Translations under genes and position numbers: made by a program
In this document: piece after piece, positions 6,574-11,384 of the stretch
Layout of the letters: every line of letters starts with the position of its first letter
Numbering within the stretch: position 1 is the first letter of the stretch
The notes under the pieces: generated by a model
Told to the model about the DNA's origin: nothing
The model's input: the letters and a program-made list of their open reading frames with translations, nothing else
The model's database searches: none
Source of the DNA: an uncultured Faecalibacterium sp.
Lineage (GTDB): Bacteria > Bacillota > Clostridia > Oscillospirales > Ruminococcaceae
Direction: 5' to 3'
Length of the DNA stretch: 14,401 nt
Assembly (NCBI GenBank): GCA_900765705.1
Contig: CAAFSR010000057.1
Location: 1-14,401 of the forward strand

Positions 6574-7797
6574 ATGCTACAGATCCCGGAACTGCTTGCC
6601 CCGGCGGGCGATGCGGAACGTCTGCGTTATGCCATCAACTACGGTGCCGATGCCGTTTACTGCGGCCTGCCGGAGTTTGGTATGCGCTCTGCCCCGGCCA
6701 ACTTCACCCCGGAGCAGCTGACGGAAAGTGTTATCTACGCCCATGCCCGCGGCCGCAAGGTCTACCTGACCATGAACACCCTGCCCACCAACGAGGAGGC
6801 CGACCGCCTGCCGGAGGCCATCAAGGAGGCCGCCAAGGCCGGTGTGGATGCCTTTATCGTGGCAGACCTTGGTGTGCTGGACGCCTGCAAGACCTTTGCC
6901 CCGGACATTGATGTGCACCTTTCCACCCAGACCGGCATCACCAACTGGGCAGCCGCCCGCGCCGCCTACAAAATGGGCGCAAAGCGGGTGGTGCTGGCCC
7001 GGGAGATGACCTTGCAGGATATCGCCATCCTGCGCGATAAGACCCCGCCGGAGCTGGAAATTGAAGCCTTTGTGCACGGTGCTATGTGCATGAGCGTGTC
7101 TGGCCGGTGCCTGTTGTCCAATTACATGGCCGGACGCGATGCCAACCGTGGTCAGTGCGCCCAGCCCTGCCGCTGGAAGTACTACCTGAGCGAGGAGACC
7201 CGCCCCGGCCAGCTGTATGAGATCGGCGAAAACGAGAACGGCAGCTACATCCTCAACGCCAACGATATGTGCACCGCGCCCTTCATCGACCTGATCTGCA
7301 AGGCTGGCGTGGACAGCCTGAAGATCGAAGGCCGCGCCAAGACTTTCTACTATGTTGCCAGCGTCACCGCCGCCTACCGCAAGGCACTGGATACCTATCT
7401 GGCCGACCCGGCAAACGATAACTTTGAGCTGCCGCCGGAGGTGTACGAGGAACTCACCCGCACCAGCCACCGCCACTACTCTCCCGGCTTCTACTTTGGC
7501 CGCGAGCAGGCCAAGCAGGCTACCGACAGCGCTACCTATATCCGCGAGTGGGAGTTTGTTGGCACAGTGGATAGCTGGGAAAACGGCATCGCCCACTGCC
7601 AGCAGCGCGGCAAATGGAGCCTTGGAGATACGCTGGAGGCACTGTGCCCGGACGGACGCAGCATTGCCCTTACCCCGGAATGGATCGAGAACGAAGCAGG
7701 GGAGCGGGTGGAAAGCACCCCGCACGCCATGGAAAAATACACCATGCCCACCCCGGAGCTGCCGCCTATGAGCCTGCTGCGCCGCAAAACGTTGTAA
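6574..7797 (+). CDS. trhP: U32-family protein, TrhP-like tRNA uridine-34 hydroxylase
   Basis: 407 residues from ATG 6574, placed 9 bases after AGAGAGG (6558-6564). The U32 signature is clear: I-E-A-F-V-H-G-A-M-C-M-S-V-S-G-R-C-L-L-S at 163-182, then R-D-A-N-R-G-Q-C-A-Q-P-C-R-W at 188-201. C172, C179, C195 and C199 are probable iron-sulfur ligands. The N-terminus (P-E-L-L-A-P-A-G...Y-G-A-D-A-V-Y) and the late S-L-K-I-E-G-R-A-K-T-F-Y-Y block (248-260), plus the C-terminal V-G-T-V...L-G-D-T-L-E region, follow E. coli YegQ/TrhP closely. TrhP forms 5-hydroxyuridine at tRNA position 34 with prephenate as oxygen-related cofactor source. In B. subtilis the order is mltG(yrrL)-trmR(yrrM)-trhP1-trhP2, so the mltG neighbour supports this call; trmR and a second U32 gene are absent here. 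Old annotation would read collagenase-like peptidase, which I consider less likely. Confidence 0.86.
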   Translation: MLQIPELLAPAGDAERLRYAINYGADAVYCGLPEFGMRSAPANFTPEQLTESVIYAHARGRKVYLTMNTLPTNEEADRLPEAIKEAAKAGVDAFIVADLGVLDACKTFAPDIDVHLSTQTGITNWAAARAAYKMGAKRVVLAREMTLQDIAILRDKTPPELEIEAFVHGAMCMSVSGRCLLSNYMAGRDANRGQCAQPCRWKYYLSEETRPGQLYEIGENENGSYILNANDMCTAPFIDLICKAGVDSLKIEGRAKTFYYVASVTAAYRKALDTYLADPANDNFELPPEVYEELTRTSHRHYSPGFYFGREQAKQATDSATYIREWEFVGTVDSWENGIAHCQQRGKWSLGDTLEALCPDGRSIALTPEWIENEAGERVESTPHAMEKYTMPTPELPPMSLLRRKTL

Positions 7798-7825
7798 CAG
7801 CGTGATAAAAAGGAAGAAAAACGCC

Positions 7826-8581
7826 GTGAAGTACAGTAACACTTCTGGCCGCTACGCCCTTCTGGACGAGCTGCGCGGGTTGGATCTGGTCAGTATGATG
7901 CTCTATCATGGCTGCTGGGATCTGGTCTATCTGTTCGGCATTCAGGCCGACTGGTATTATGGCTTGCCCGGGCATCTGTGGCAGCAGAGCATCTGCTGGG
8001 TGTTCATATTGCTGTCCGGCTTCTGTGTGCAGCTGGGGCGGCATACCCTGCGCCGCGGTGCACAGGTGTTTGGGGCAGGGGCACTGGTCACGGCGGTCAC
8101 GCTGCTTTTTATGCCGGAGGACAGAGTTATTTTCGGCGTGCTGACCTTGCTGGGCAGCGCCATGCTGCTGACCGGCCTTTTGGAAAAGCCGCTGCGGCGC
8201 ATTCCCCCGGCGGCAGGGCTTGTCATCTCGGCAGTGCTGTTTGCCCTTACCCGCAATGTTTCGGCAGGCTATCTGGGGTTTGGCAGTCTGTGTCTCTTGC
8301 TGCCGCAGACACTGTATGCAAACTTCGTTACAGCGTACTTTGGCTTTTATCCGTGGTGGTTCTATTCTACGGATTATTTTGCCCTTCTGCCGTGGCTGTT
8401 TTTGTTCTGGGTGGGCTACTTTCTCTACGGCGTTGTGGGGCGGCAGCGCATGGAGCTCTTGCGCCGCTCGGTCTGCCCGCCGCTGGGCTGGTTTGGACGG
8501 CACTCGCTGTTGCTATATATGCTGCACCAACCGGTCATCTACGGGGTGCTGTTGGTGGTTTTCCGCGTATTGGGCGGCTGA
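7826..8581 (+). CDS. Heparan-alpha-glucosaminide N-acetyltransferase-like membrane protein (DUF1624)
   Basis: 251 residues from GTG 7826, which sits 9 bases after AAGGAAG (7810-7816). A GTG at 7802 is in frame and would add 8 residues, but it has no ribosome site. The opening R-Y-A-L-L-D-E-L-R-G-L-D-L-V-S-M-M-L-Y-H (9-28) is the signature of the HGSNAT catalytic family (PF07786), with the family His at 28. Later conserved blocks are I-F-G-V-L-T-L-L-G (102-110), Y-S-T-D-Y-F-A-L-L-P-W (180-190) and G-R-H-S-L-L-L-Y-M-L-H-Q-P (224-236). There are about seven hydrophobic membrane segments. Relatives pass acetyl groups across the membrane to amino sugars; the bacterial substrate is not known, and a role in wall or exopolysaccharide modification is only inference. 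It follows trhP by 28 bases and is likely in the same transcript. Confidence 0.85.
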   Translation: MKYSNTSGRYALLDELRGLDLVSMMLYHGCWDLVYLFGIQADWYYGLPGHLWQQSICWVFILLSGFCVQLGRHTLRRGAQVFGAGALVTAVTLLFMPEDRVIFGVLTLLGSAMLLTGLLEKPLRRIPPAAGLVISAVLFALTRNVSAGYLGFGSLCLLLPQTLYANFVTAYFGFYPWWFYSTDYFALLPWLFLFWVGYFLYGVVGRQRMELLRRSVCPPLGWFGRHSLLLYMLHQPVIYGVLLVVFRVLGG

Positions 8582-8646
8582 AGCCCCCTTTGTGTGCTTT
8601 AAGAAAAGGCGGGATTGTTGCACCGTGCAAACATTGATCCAATGCC

Positions 8647-8676
8647 TTGACAAGCGGGGCAGGGCTGTGGTATCCT
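8647..8676 (+). promoter_or_regulatory. Promoter upstream of flavodoxin
   Basis: A perfect TTGACA (8647-8652) is followed after 18 bases by TATCCT (8671-8676), with an extended -10 TG at 8668-8669. The expected transcription start near 8683 falls inside the palindrome at 8681-8702. The leader to the flavodoxin ATG is about 105 bases. The 65 bases between the previous stop and this promoter show no gene and no convincing terminator. Confidence 0.75.
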
Positions 8677-8680
8677 GTTG

Positions 8681-8702
8681 ATGGTTAGAAAACACTAACC
8701 AT
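8681..8702. promoter_or_regulatory. Operator-like palindrome O1
   Basis: ATGGTTAG (8681-8688) and CTAACCAT (8695-8702) are perfect 8-base inverted arms around AAAACA. It covers the expected start point of the flavodoxin promoter, the usual place for a repressor. The core GTTAGAAAACACTAAC matches the core at 9298-9313 at 14 of 16 bases. The half-site resembles that of DtxR/IdeR-type metal repressors, but the gap is 6 bases, not 1. Confidence 0.72.
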
Positions 8703-8734
8703 AAAAATGCGTCATGAAATATGGACGCATTTTT
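8703..8734 (+). terminator. Hairpin with T tract in the flavodoxin leader
   Basis: AAAAATGCGTC (8703-8713) pairs with GACGCATTTTT (8724-8734), 11 base pairs with a 10-base loop. As RNA it ends in UUUUU and looks like an intrinsic terminator. It may end read-through from upstream, or transcripts from the 8647-8676 promoter, before the coding region. The G+C part of the stem is short (GCGTC), so strength is doubtful. Confidence 0.5.
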
Positions 8735-8745
8735 ACAGAACATGA

Positions 8746-8763
8746 AGTTATTCTAAACTAACT
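8746..8763. promoter_or_regulatory. Operator-like palindrome O2 (degenerate)
   Basis: AGTTATTCTAAACTAACT has the same length and the same outer arms (AGTTA...TAACT) as AGTTAGAAAGTACTAACT at 9297-9314. It is preceded by the same context found there: a T tract, then ACAGAA and ATGAA. A possible promoter TTTACA (8732-8737), 16 bases, TAAACT (8754-8759) would place its -10 inside this palindrome. Confidence 0.5.
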
Positions 8764-8787
8764 ACGCAGAGGAAGAGGTAGAGTTTT

Positions 8788-9210
8788 ATGAGCAAAGTAG
8801 CAATCGTATTCTGGAGCGCCACCGGCAATACCGAGACCATGGCAAACTGCATCGCTGAGGGTGCAGGCGCCAACGGCACCATCGTGTCCTGCGCCGAGAT
8901 GACCCCCGCAAAGCTGGCAGAGTTTGACGTGGTAGCCTTTGGCTGCCCGGCTATGGGTGCAGAGCAGCTGGAAGAAAGCGAGTTCGAGCCTATGTTCGCT
9001 GCACTGGAAGGCTCGCTGAACGGTAAAAAGATTGCACTGTTCGGCTCTTACGGCTGGGGCGACGGCCAGTGGATGCGCGACTGGGCACAGCGCGCACAGG
9101 ACGATGGCGCACAGCTGTTCAGCGAGGAAGGGCTTATTTGCAACGAAACGCCCGATGAGGACGTGCAGGCTGCCTGCCGCAAGCTGGGTGCAGACCTGGC
9201 TGCCTGGTAA
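8788..9210 (+). CDS. Flavodoxin
   Basis: 140 residues, a small soluble FMN electron carrier that can stand in for ferredoxin, typically when iron is scarce. The FMN phosphate loop is S-A-T-G-N-T-E (10-16) directly after the first beta strand. The F-G-C-P-A-M-G stretch (51-57) and F-G-S-Y-G-W-G-D-G (85-93) are the two isoalloxazine-side loops. Length and motifs are normal for the short-chain type. The ribosome site is AGGAAGAGG (8770-8778), 9 bases before ATG 8788. The leader carries two operator-like palindromes and a hairpin, so it is likely strongly regulated. Use of T-poor, GCA/GCC-rich codons is like its neighbours, so there is no sign of transfer. Confidence 0.95.
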   Translation: MSKVAIVFWSATGNTETMANCIAEGAGANGTIVSCAEMTPAKLAEFDVVAFGCPAMGAEQLEESEFEPMFAALEGSLNGKKIALFGSYGWGDGQWMRDWAQRAQDDGAQLFSEEGLICNETPDEDVQAACRKLGADLAAW

Positions 9211-9231
9211 GCTTTGCCGGGCGGACTTCTC

Positions 9232-9260
9232 TTGACAAAAAAGGTTTGCTGCGCTAAACT
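9232..9260 (+). promoter_or_regulatory. Promoter-like sequence after flavodoxin
   Basis: A perfect TTGACA (9232-9237) is followed after 17 bases by TAAACT (9255-9260). The expected start (about 9267) lies within a terminator-like hairpin, so productive transcripts from it would be odd. An alternative promoter for the downstream genes is TTTACA (9283-9288), 18 bases, TACTAA (9307-9312), whose -10 is buried in palindrome O3. Confidence 0.5.
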
Positions 9261-9263
9261 ATG

Positions 9264-9285
9264 AAAAGCCGGAAACGGCTTTTTT
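9264..9285 (+). terminator. Intrinsic terminator after flavodoxin
   Basis: AAAAGCCG (9264-9271) and CGGCTTTT (9276-9283) form an 8-base-pair stem closed by a GAAA tetraloop, ending in six T (9280-9285). It lies 54 bases after the flavodoxin stop. Confidence 0.75.
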
Positions 9286-9294
9286 ACAGAAATG

Positions 9295-9316
9295 AAAGTT
9301 AGAAAGTACTAACTTT
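9295..9316. promoter_or_regulatory. Operator-like palindrome O3
   Basis: AAAGTTAG (9295-9302) and CTAACTTT (9309-9316) are perfect 8-base arms around AAAGTA. It is the best-formed copy of the motif also found at 8681-8702 and 8746-8763. It follows the terminator T tract and precedes the small ORF, YgbA-like and DUF1540 genes, so it probably controls them together. The bases from 9317 to 9405 hold no gene that I can support. Confidence 0.7.
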
Positions 9317-9420
9317 TCGAGCGCGGCAACCCTTGTGCAGAACATTTGCGGCAGGGGAACGTGGGGCACATGCAGCTCTCACACTCCTGCCGCCTTGCTT
9401 TTTGTGGAAAGGCGGTGTGT

Positions 9421-9519
9421 ATGGCAGTGGTTGCAGCAATTGGTGTTACGGTAGGACTTGCGTTTCTGCGCGGGGCAGCGCGTCGTGCTGCAATGCGGTC
9501 GGGCCGTAAAAAGCAATAA
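9421..9519 (+). CDS. Small 32-residue hydrophobic/basic protein, unknown
   Basis: ATG 9421 to TAA 9519, 32 codons. It has a good ribosome site (GGAAAGG, 9406-9412, 8 bases before ATG). Residues 2-16 are hydrophobic (A-V-V-A-A-I-G-V-T-V-G-L-A-F-L) and the rest is strongly basic (R17, R21, R22, R26, R29, K30, K31), the pattern of a single-pass small membrane protein with a cytoplasmic positive tail. It ends 20 bases before the next ATG and just before that gene's own ribosome site, which fits an operon. It has no cysteine, unlike the FeoB-associated small proteins. I do not recognise it; it could be chance, but the ribosome site and place argue for a real gene. Confidence 0.55.
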   Translation: MAVVAAIGVTVGLAFLRGAARRAAMRSGRKKQ

Positions 9520-9539
9520 GATCAGGAGGAAATGTCCCC

Positions 9540-9896
9540 ATGCATCAGGCCCCGAAGAATCTGGATAAAAAGCGCGCAGAGGAAAAACTGCTCGTCAGCG
9601 AGATGATCGCACTCTATTGCCGCAAACAGCACGGCATGCCCAGAGGCACATTGTGCCCGGAGTGTCAGCAGCTGCACGATTATGCCCTTGCGCGCATTGA
9701 AAAATGCCCGTTCATGGAGACCAAGACCTTCTGCTCGGCCTGCAAGGTGCATTGCTATAAACCGGAAATGCGGGAAAAGATCCGCGCCGTGATGCGCTGG
9801 GCCGGGCCGCGGATGCTGCCCGTGCACCCGGTGCTGTCCATCCGGCATGTGGCGGTCACCCTCAAGTCCAAACGCGAAGCCGGAAAAACGGCCTGA
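9540..9896 (+). CDS. YgbA-type 'nitrous oxide-stimulated promoter' family protein
   Basis: 118 residues. The ATG at 9540 lies 9 bases after a strong AGGAGGA (9524-9530). Seven cysteines occur as C27, C39-x2-C42, C56, C65-x2-C68-x3-C72, in the order L-C-P-E-C-Q-Q-L-H-D-Y-A-L-A-R...K-C-P-F...C-S-A-C-K-V-H-C-Y-K-P. This is the pattern I associate with the YgbA_NO family (PF11756), whose E. coli member is nitric-oxide induced. The cysteine set suggests bound metal or an iron-sulfur cluster. The biochemical role is not known to me. Its place behind flavodoxin and an operator, and before a Cys-rich DUF1540 peptide, points to metal or nitrosative stress. Confidence 0.85.
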   Translation: MHQAPKNLDKKRAEEKLLVSEMIALYCRKQHGMPRGTLCPECQQLHDYALARIEKCPFMETKTFCSACKVHCYKPEMREKIRAVMRWAGPRMLPVHPVLSIRHVAVTLKSKREAGKTA

Positions 9897-9907
9897 CCCT
9901 GTATAAA

Positions 9908-9942
9908 CCCTTTGTCCGCAGGGCAACCTATGGACAAAGAGG
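9908..9942 (+). promoter_or_regulatory. Inverted repeat over the DUF1540 ribosome site
   Basis: CTTTGTCC (9910-9917) pairs with GGACAAAG (9932-9939) around 14 bases. With A9940 bulged, C9908-C9909 can also pair with G9941-G9942, taking in part of the AGAGGTGA ribosome site (9938-9945) for the ATG at 9951. An RNA hairpin here could hold back translation. Confidence 0.5.
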
Positions 9943-9950
9943 TGATAAAC

Positions 9951-10109
9951 ATGGAAAACATCGGCGTGACCTGTGATGTCTGCGCGTGCTGCCACAATGT
10001 GGACGGCTGCAAATGTGATCTGCCGCAGATCAAGGTGACGGAGCAGTGCAGCTGCACCACCCAGCAGGTGGAGACTCCGCACTACTGCCAGAGCTACGAG
10101 GAAAAGTAA
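9951..10109 (+). CDS. DUF1540 Cys-rich small protein
   Basis: 52 residues with nine cysteines: C8, C11, C13, C14, C20, C22, C33, C35, C46. The order V-T-C-D-V-C-A-C-C-H-N-V-D-G-C-K-C, then L-P-Q-I-K-V, then C-S-C, is that of DUF1540 (PF07561), a small Firmicute domain thought to bind metal. ATG 9951 is chosen because AGAGGTGA (9938-9945) lies 5 bases before it; a TTG at 9912 in the same frame would add 13 residues with no ribosome site and is less likely. The gene lies 54 bases behind the YgbA-like gene, with a hairpin between. Function is not established; a metal sink or spore/stress role is inference. Confidence 0.87.
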   Translation: MENIGVTCDVCACCHNVDGCKCDLPQIKVTEQCSCTTQQVETPHYCQSYEEK

Positions 10110-10124
10110 GCCCGCATCAACGCA

Positions 10125-10171
10125 CAGCAGCCCCTGCCGGAAAGATCTTTCCGGCAGGGGCTGCTGCTTTT
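10125..10171. terminator. Strong terminator between converging genes
   Basis: A perfect 42-base palindrome: the left arm 10125-10145 and the right arm 10146-10166 are exact complements of 21 bases each, with CAGCAGCC at the left end and GGCTGCTG at the right. The top of the hairpin closes at a GATC. It is followed by CTTTT (10167-10171). It ends the plus-strand DUF1540 transcript, and lies 14-19 bases past the stop of the minus-strand HAD gene, so it can serve both. The minus-strand side has no good T tract. Confidence 0.88.
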
Positions 10172-10184
10172 ACGATGTAAATGC

Positions 10185-10799
10185 TCAGCGCAGCGTCACG
10201 TTACAGGTGGCAAGGCTGCGGATCAGCGTACCTACGCTATCCTTCATCTGGATGCCGGCAAAGCCCAGCGCAAAGGCGGCCTGCACATTTTCCAGCCTGT
10301 CATCGATAAACACGCACTCACTGGCTTTCAGCTGGTATTTCTTCAGCAGAGCCTTGTAGATCTGCGGGTCGGGTTTATTGACCTGTACCTCGCAGGAGGC
10401 TACGCCGCCGTCAAAATGGTCCAGCACACCGCGCTCGGCCAGCAAGTCCAGCACGTCCTGCGGAATGTTGCTCAGGTAGTACACGCAATAGCCGTGGTTC
10501 TTCAGCCGCCGCACCAGCTCCAGCATCCGCAGGCGTGGGCGCAGAATATGCATCCAATCGTCCAGCACACCCTGCACCTCAAAAGCGCAGCCCTCGGCGC
10601 GGGCGTGCTGCAGCATCCGCTGGTTGCCGTCGTAGCGGGAAAGCTTGCCAGCGTCCAGCAGCTGCCATTCCTCGCTGCCAAAGGTCAAATCGTAGACCTT
10701 CTCCTCCGTTTCGGCGTTGCACAGCCGGTCCACTAAGTAGGCCTTGGGGTCAAAATCTACCAGCACGCCGCCGATATCAAAAATAATGCTTTTATACAT
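10185..10799 (-). CDS. HAD-superfamily hydrolase (YihX-like phosphatase)
   Basis: 204 residues. HAD motif I is F-D-I-G-G-V-L-V-D-F-D (7-17), with nucleophile D8. The position of the second Asp is Gly10, as in E. coli YihX (D-L-G-N-V). Motif II is Y-Y-L-S-N (107-111, S110), motif III K142 in N-K-P-D-P-Q-I-Y, motif IV V-F-I-D-D (163-167). The cap is a helical C1 type (about 18-95). YihX releases phosphate from glucose-1-phosphate; substrate here is open. The ATG at 10799 is preceded by GAGG (10811-10808 on the minus strand) with 8 bases between. The frame is open upstream but has no ribosome site there. It converges with the DUF1540 gene and diverges from the PRC-barrel gene. Confidence 0.93.
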   Translation of the reverse strand: MYKSIIFDIGGVLVDFDPKAYLVDRLCNAETEEKVYDLTFGSEEWQLLDAGKLSRYDGNQRMLQHARAEGCAFEVQGVLDDWMHILRPRLRMLELVRRLKNHGYCVYYLSNIPQDVLDLLAERGVLDHFDGGVASCEVQVNKPDPQIYKALLKKYQLKASECVFIDDRLENVQAAFALGFAGIQMKDSVGTLIRSLATCNVTLR

Positions 10800-10846
10800 A
10801 ACTGCTGCCTCGCTTGCTTTGGATGTTTTTGTCAGATATTTTCCAT

Positions 10847-10876
10847 AGTATACCACAACCGGGTAGGTGCTTTCCA
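10847..10876 (-). promoter_or_regulatory. Promoter of the HAD gene
   Basis: On the minus strand TGGAAA (10876-10871, four of six matches to TTGACA), 18 bases, TATACT (10852-10847), with an extended -10 TG at 10855-10854. The start would be near 10840, giving a leader of about 40 bases. No equally good plus-strand promoter was seen for the neighbouring PRC-barrel gene. Confidence 0.65.
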
Positions 10877-10935
10877 CCCCTTTGGCATAGAAAATGCCGC
10901 CACGGCGTATGCTGTGGCAGAAAGGGGAGAGTGCC

Positions 10936-11229
10936 GTGACGATCCGGGAACTGTGTGAAAAAGAGATCGTCCAGTTGGAGCAGGGGGTATGCCTTGGCCG
11001 TGCGGACGATCTGGAGCTGGACCCCGCAACGGCGCAGCTGCAAAGCCTGATCCTGCTGGGCAGGCCGCGTCTGCTCGGGCTGCTTGGCCGGGACGAGAGC
11101 CTGATCATTCCGTGGCGGGAGATCGAGACCATCGGAACGGACGCCATTCTGGTGCATACCGCCGTACCGGAAGCACCGGCTGCACCCCACGGTTTCTGGC
11201 AGCAGCTGCGGGCAAAGCTGGGTCTGTGA
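10936..11229 (+). CDS. YlmC/YmxH-family PRC-barrel protein
   Basis: 97 residues from GTG 10936, which has AAAGGGGAG (10921-10929) 6 bases before it. The family N-terminus (about one start, then I-x-x-x-x-x-K/E-I/V) fits this start, and in-frame ATGs at 10894 and 10909 would add a poorly conserved tail. The core reads L-G-R-A-D-D-L-E-L-D-P-A-T-A-Q-L (19-34), then I-L-L-G-R-P-R-L-L-G-L-L-G-R-D-E (38-53) and L-I-I-P-W-R-E-I-E-T-I-G-x-D-A-I-L-V (55-72), which closely follows B. subtilis YlmC. Members are linked to sporulation gene sets; biochemical role unknown. The extra C-terminal 20 residues (after 75) are Ala/Pro-rich and end with a W-Q-Q-L-R-A-K-L helix. Confidence 0.87.
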   Translation: MTIRELCEKEIVQLEQGVCLGRADDLELDPATAQLQSLILLGRPRLLGLLGRDESLIIPWREIETIGTDAILVHTAVPEAPAAPHGFWQQLRAKLGL

Positions 11230-11243
11230 AAAATAGGGGAATA

Positions 11244-11278
11244 TTTTGCAAAATCAAACACGAATTTTTGTAAAATCA
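11244..11278 (+). repeat. Paired 13-base direct repeats upstream of the LtaS-like gene
   Basis: TTTTGCAAAATCA (11244-11256) and TTTTGTAAAATCA (11266-11278) match at 12 of 13 bases and are spaced 22 bases start to start, about two helix turns. The first copy contains a perfect TTTTGCAAAA palindrome. They end 4 bases before the -35 of the promoter at 11283-11310. Confidence 0.6.
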
Positions 11279-11282
11279 TGAA

Positions 11283-11310
11283 TGGACATTTTCAGCAAAG
11301 TGACTATAAT
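11283..11310 (+). promoter_or_regulatory. Promoter of the LtaS-like gene
   Basis: TGGACA (11283-11288, five of six matches), 16 bases, then TATAAT (11305-11310). The start would be near 11317. The short leader then forms a stem with a bulge: GGCTTGTGC (11321-11329) with GCACAGCC (11335-11342), around a loop AAATA. Confidence 0.72.
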
Positions 11311-11384
11311 AAGCGCAGAAGGCTTGTGCAAATAGCACAGCCACTTTGGAAATAGGGTTCGGGACGTGGAAAGGGATATCGACT

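Noticed and set aside
6574..7797. Collagenase-type secreted protease
   Set aside because: No signal peptide is present, and the Cys set and C-terminal blocks follow the RNA-modifying U32 branch (YegQ/TrhP).
8582..8646. Possible terminator after the DUF1624 gene
   Set aside because: There is no stem with a T tract; only short C and A/G runs are visible.
10884..10917. GGCAT-AGAAA-ATGCC (10884-10898) and GCCAC...GTGGC inverted repeats before the PRC-barrel gene
   Set aside because: Arms are five bases only and common by chance at this GC content. No promoter with good spacing could be fitted around them, so they were not annotated.
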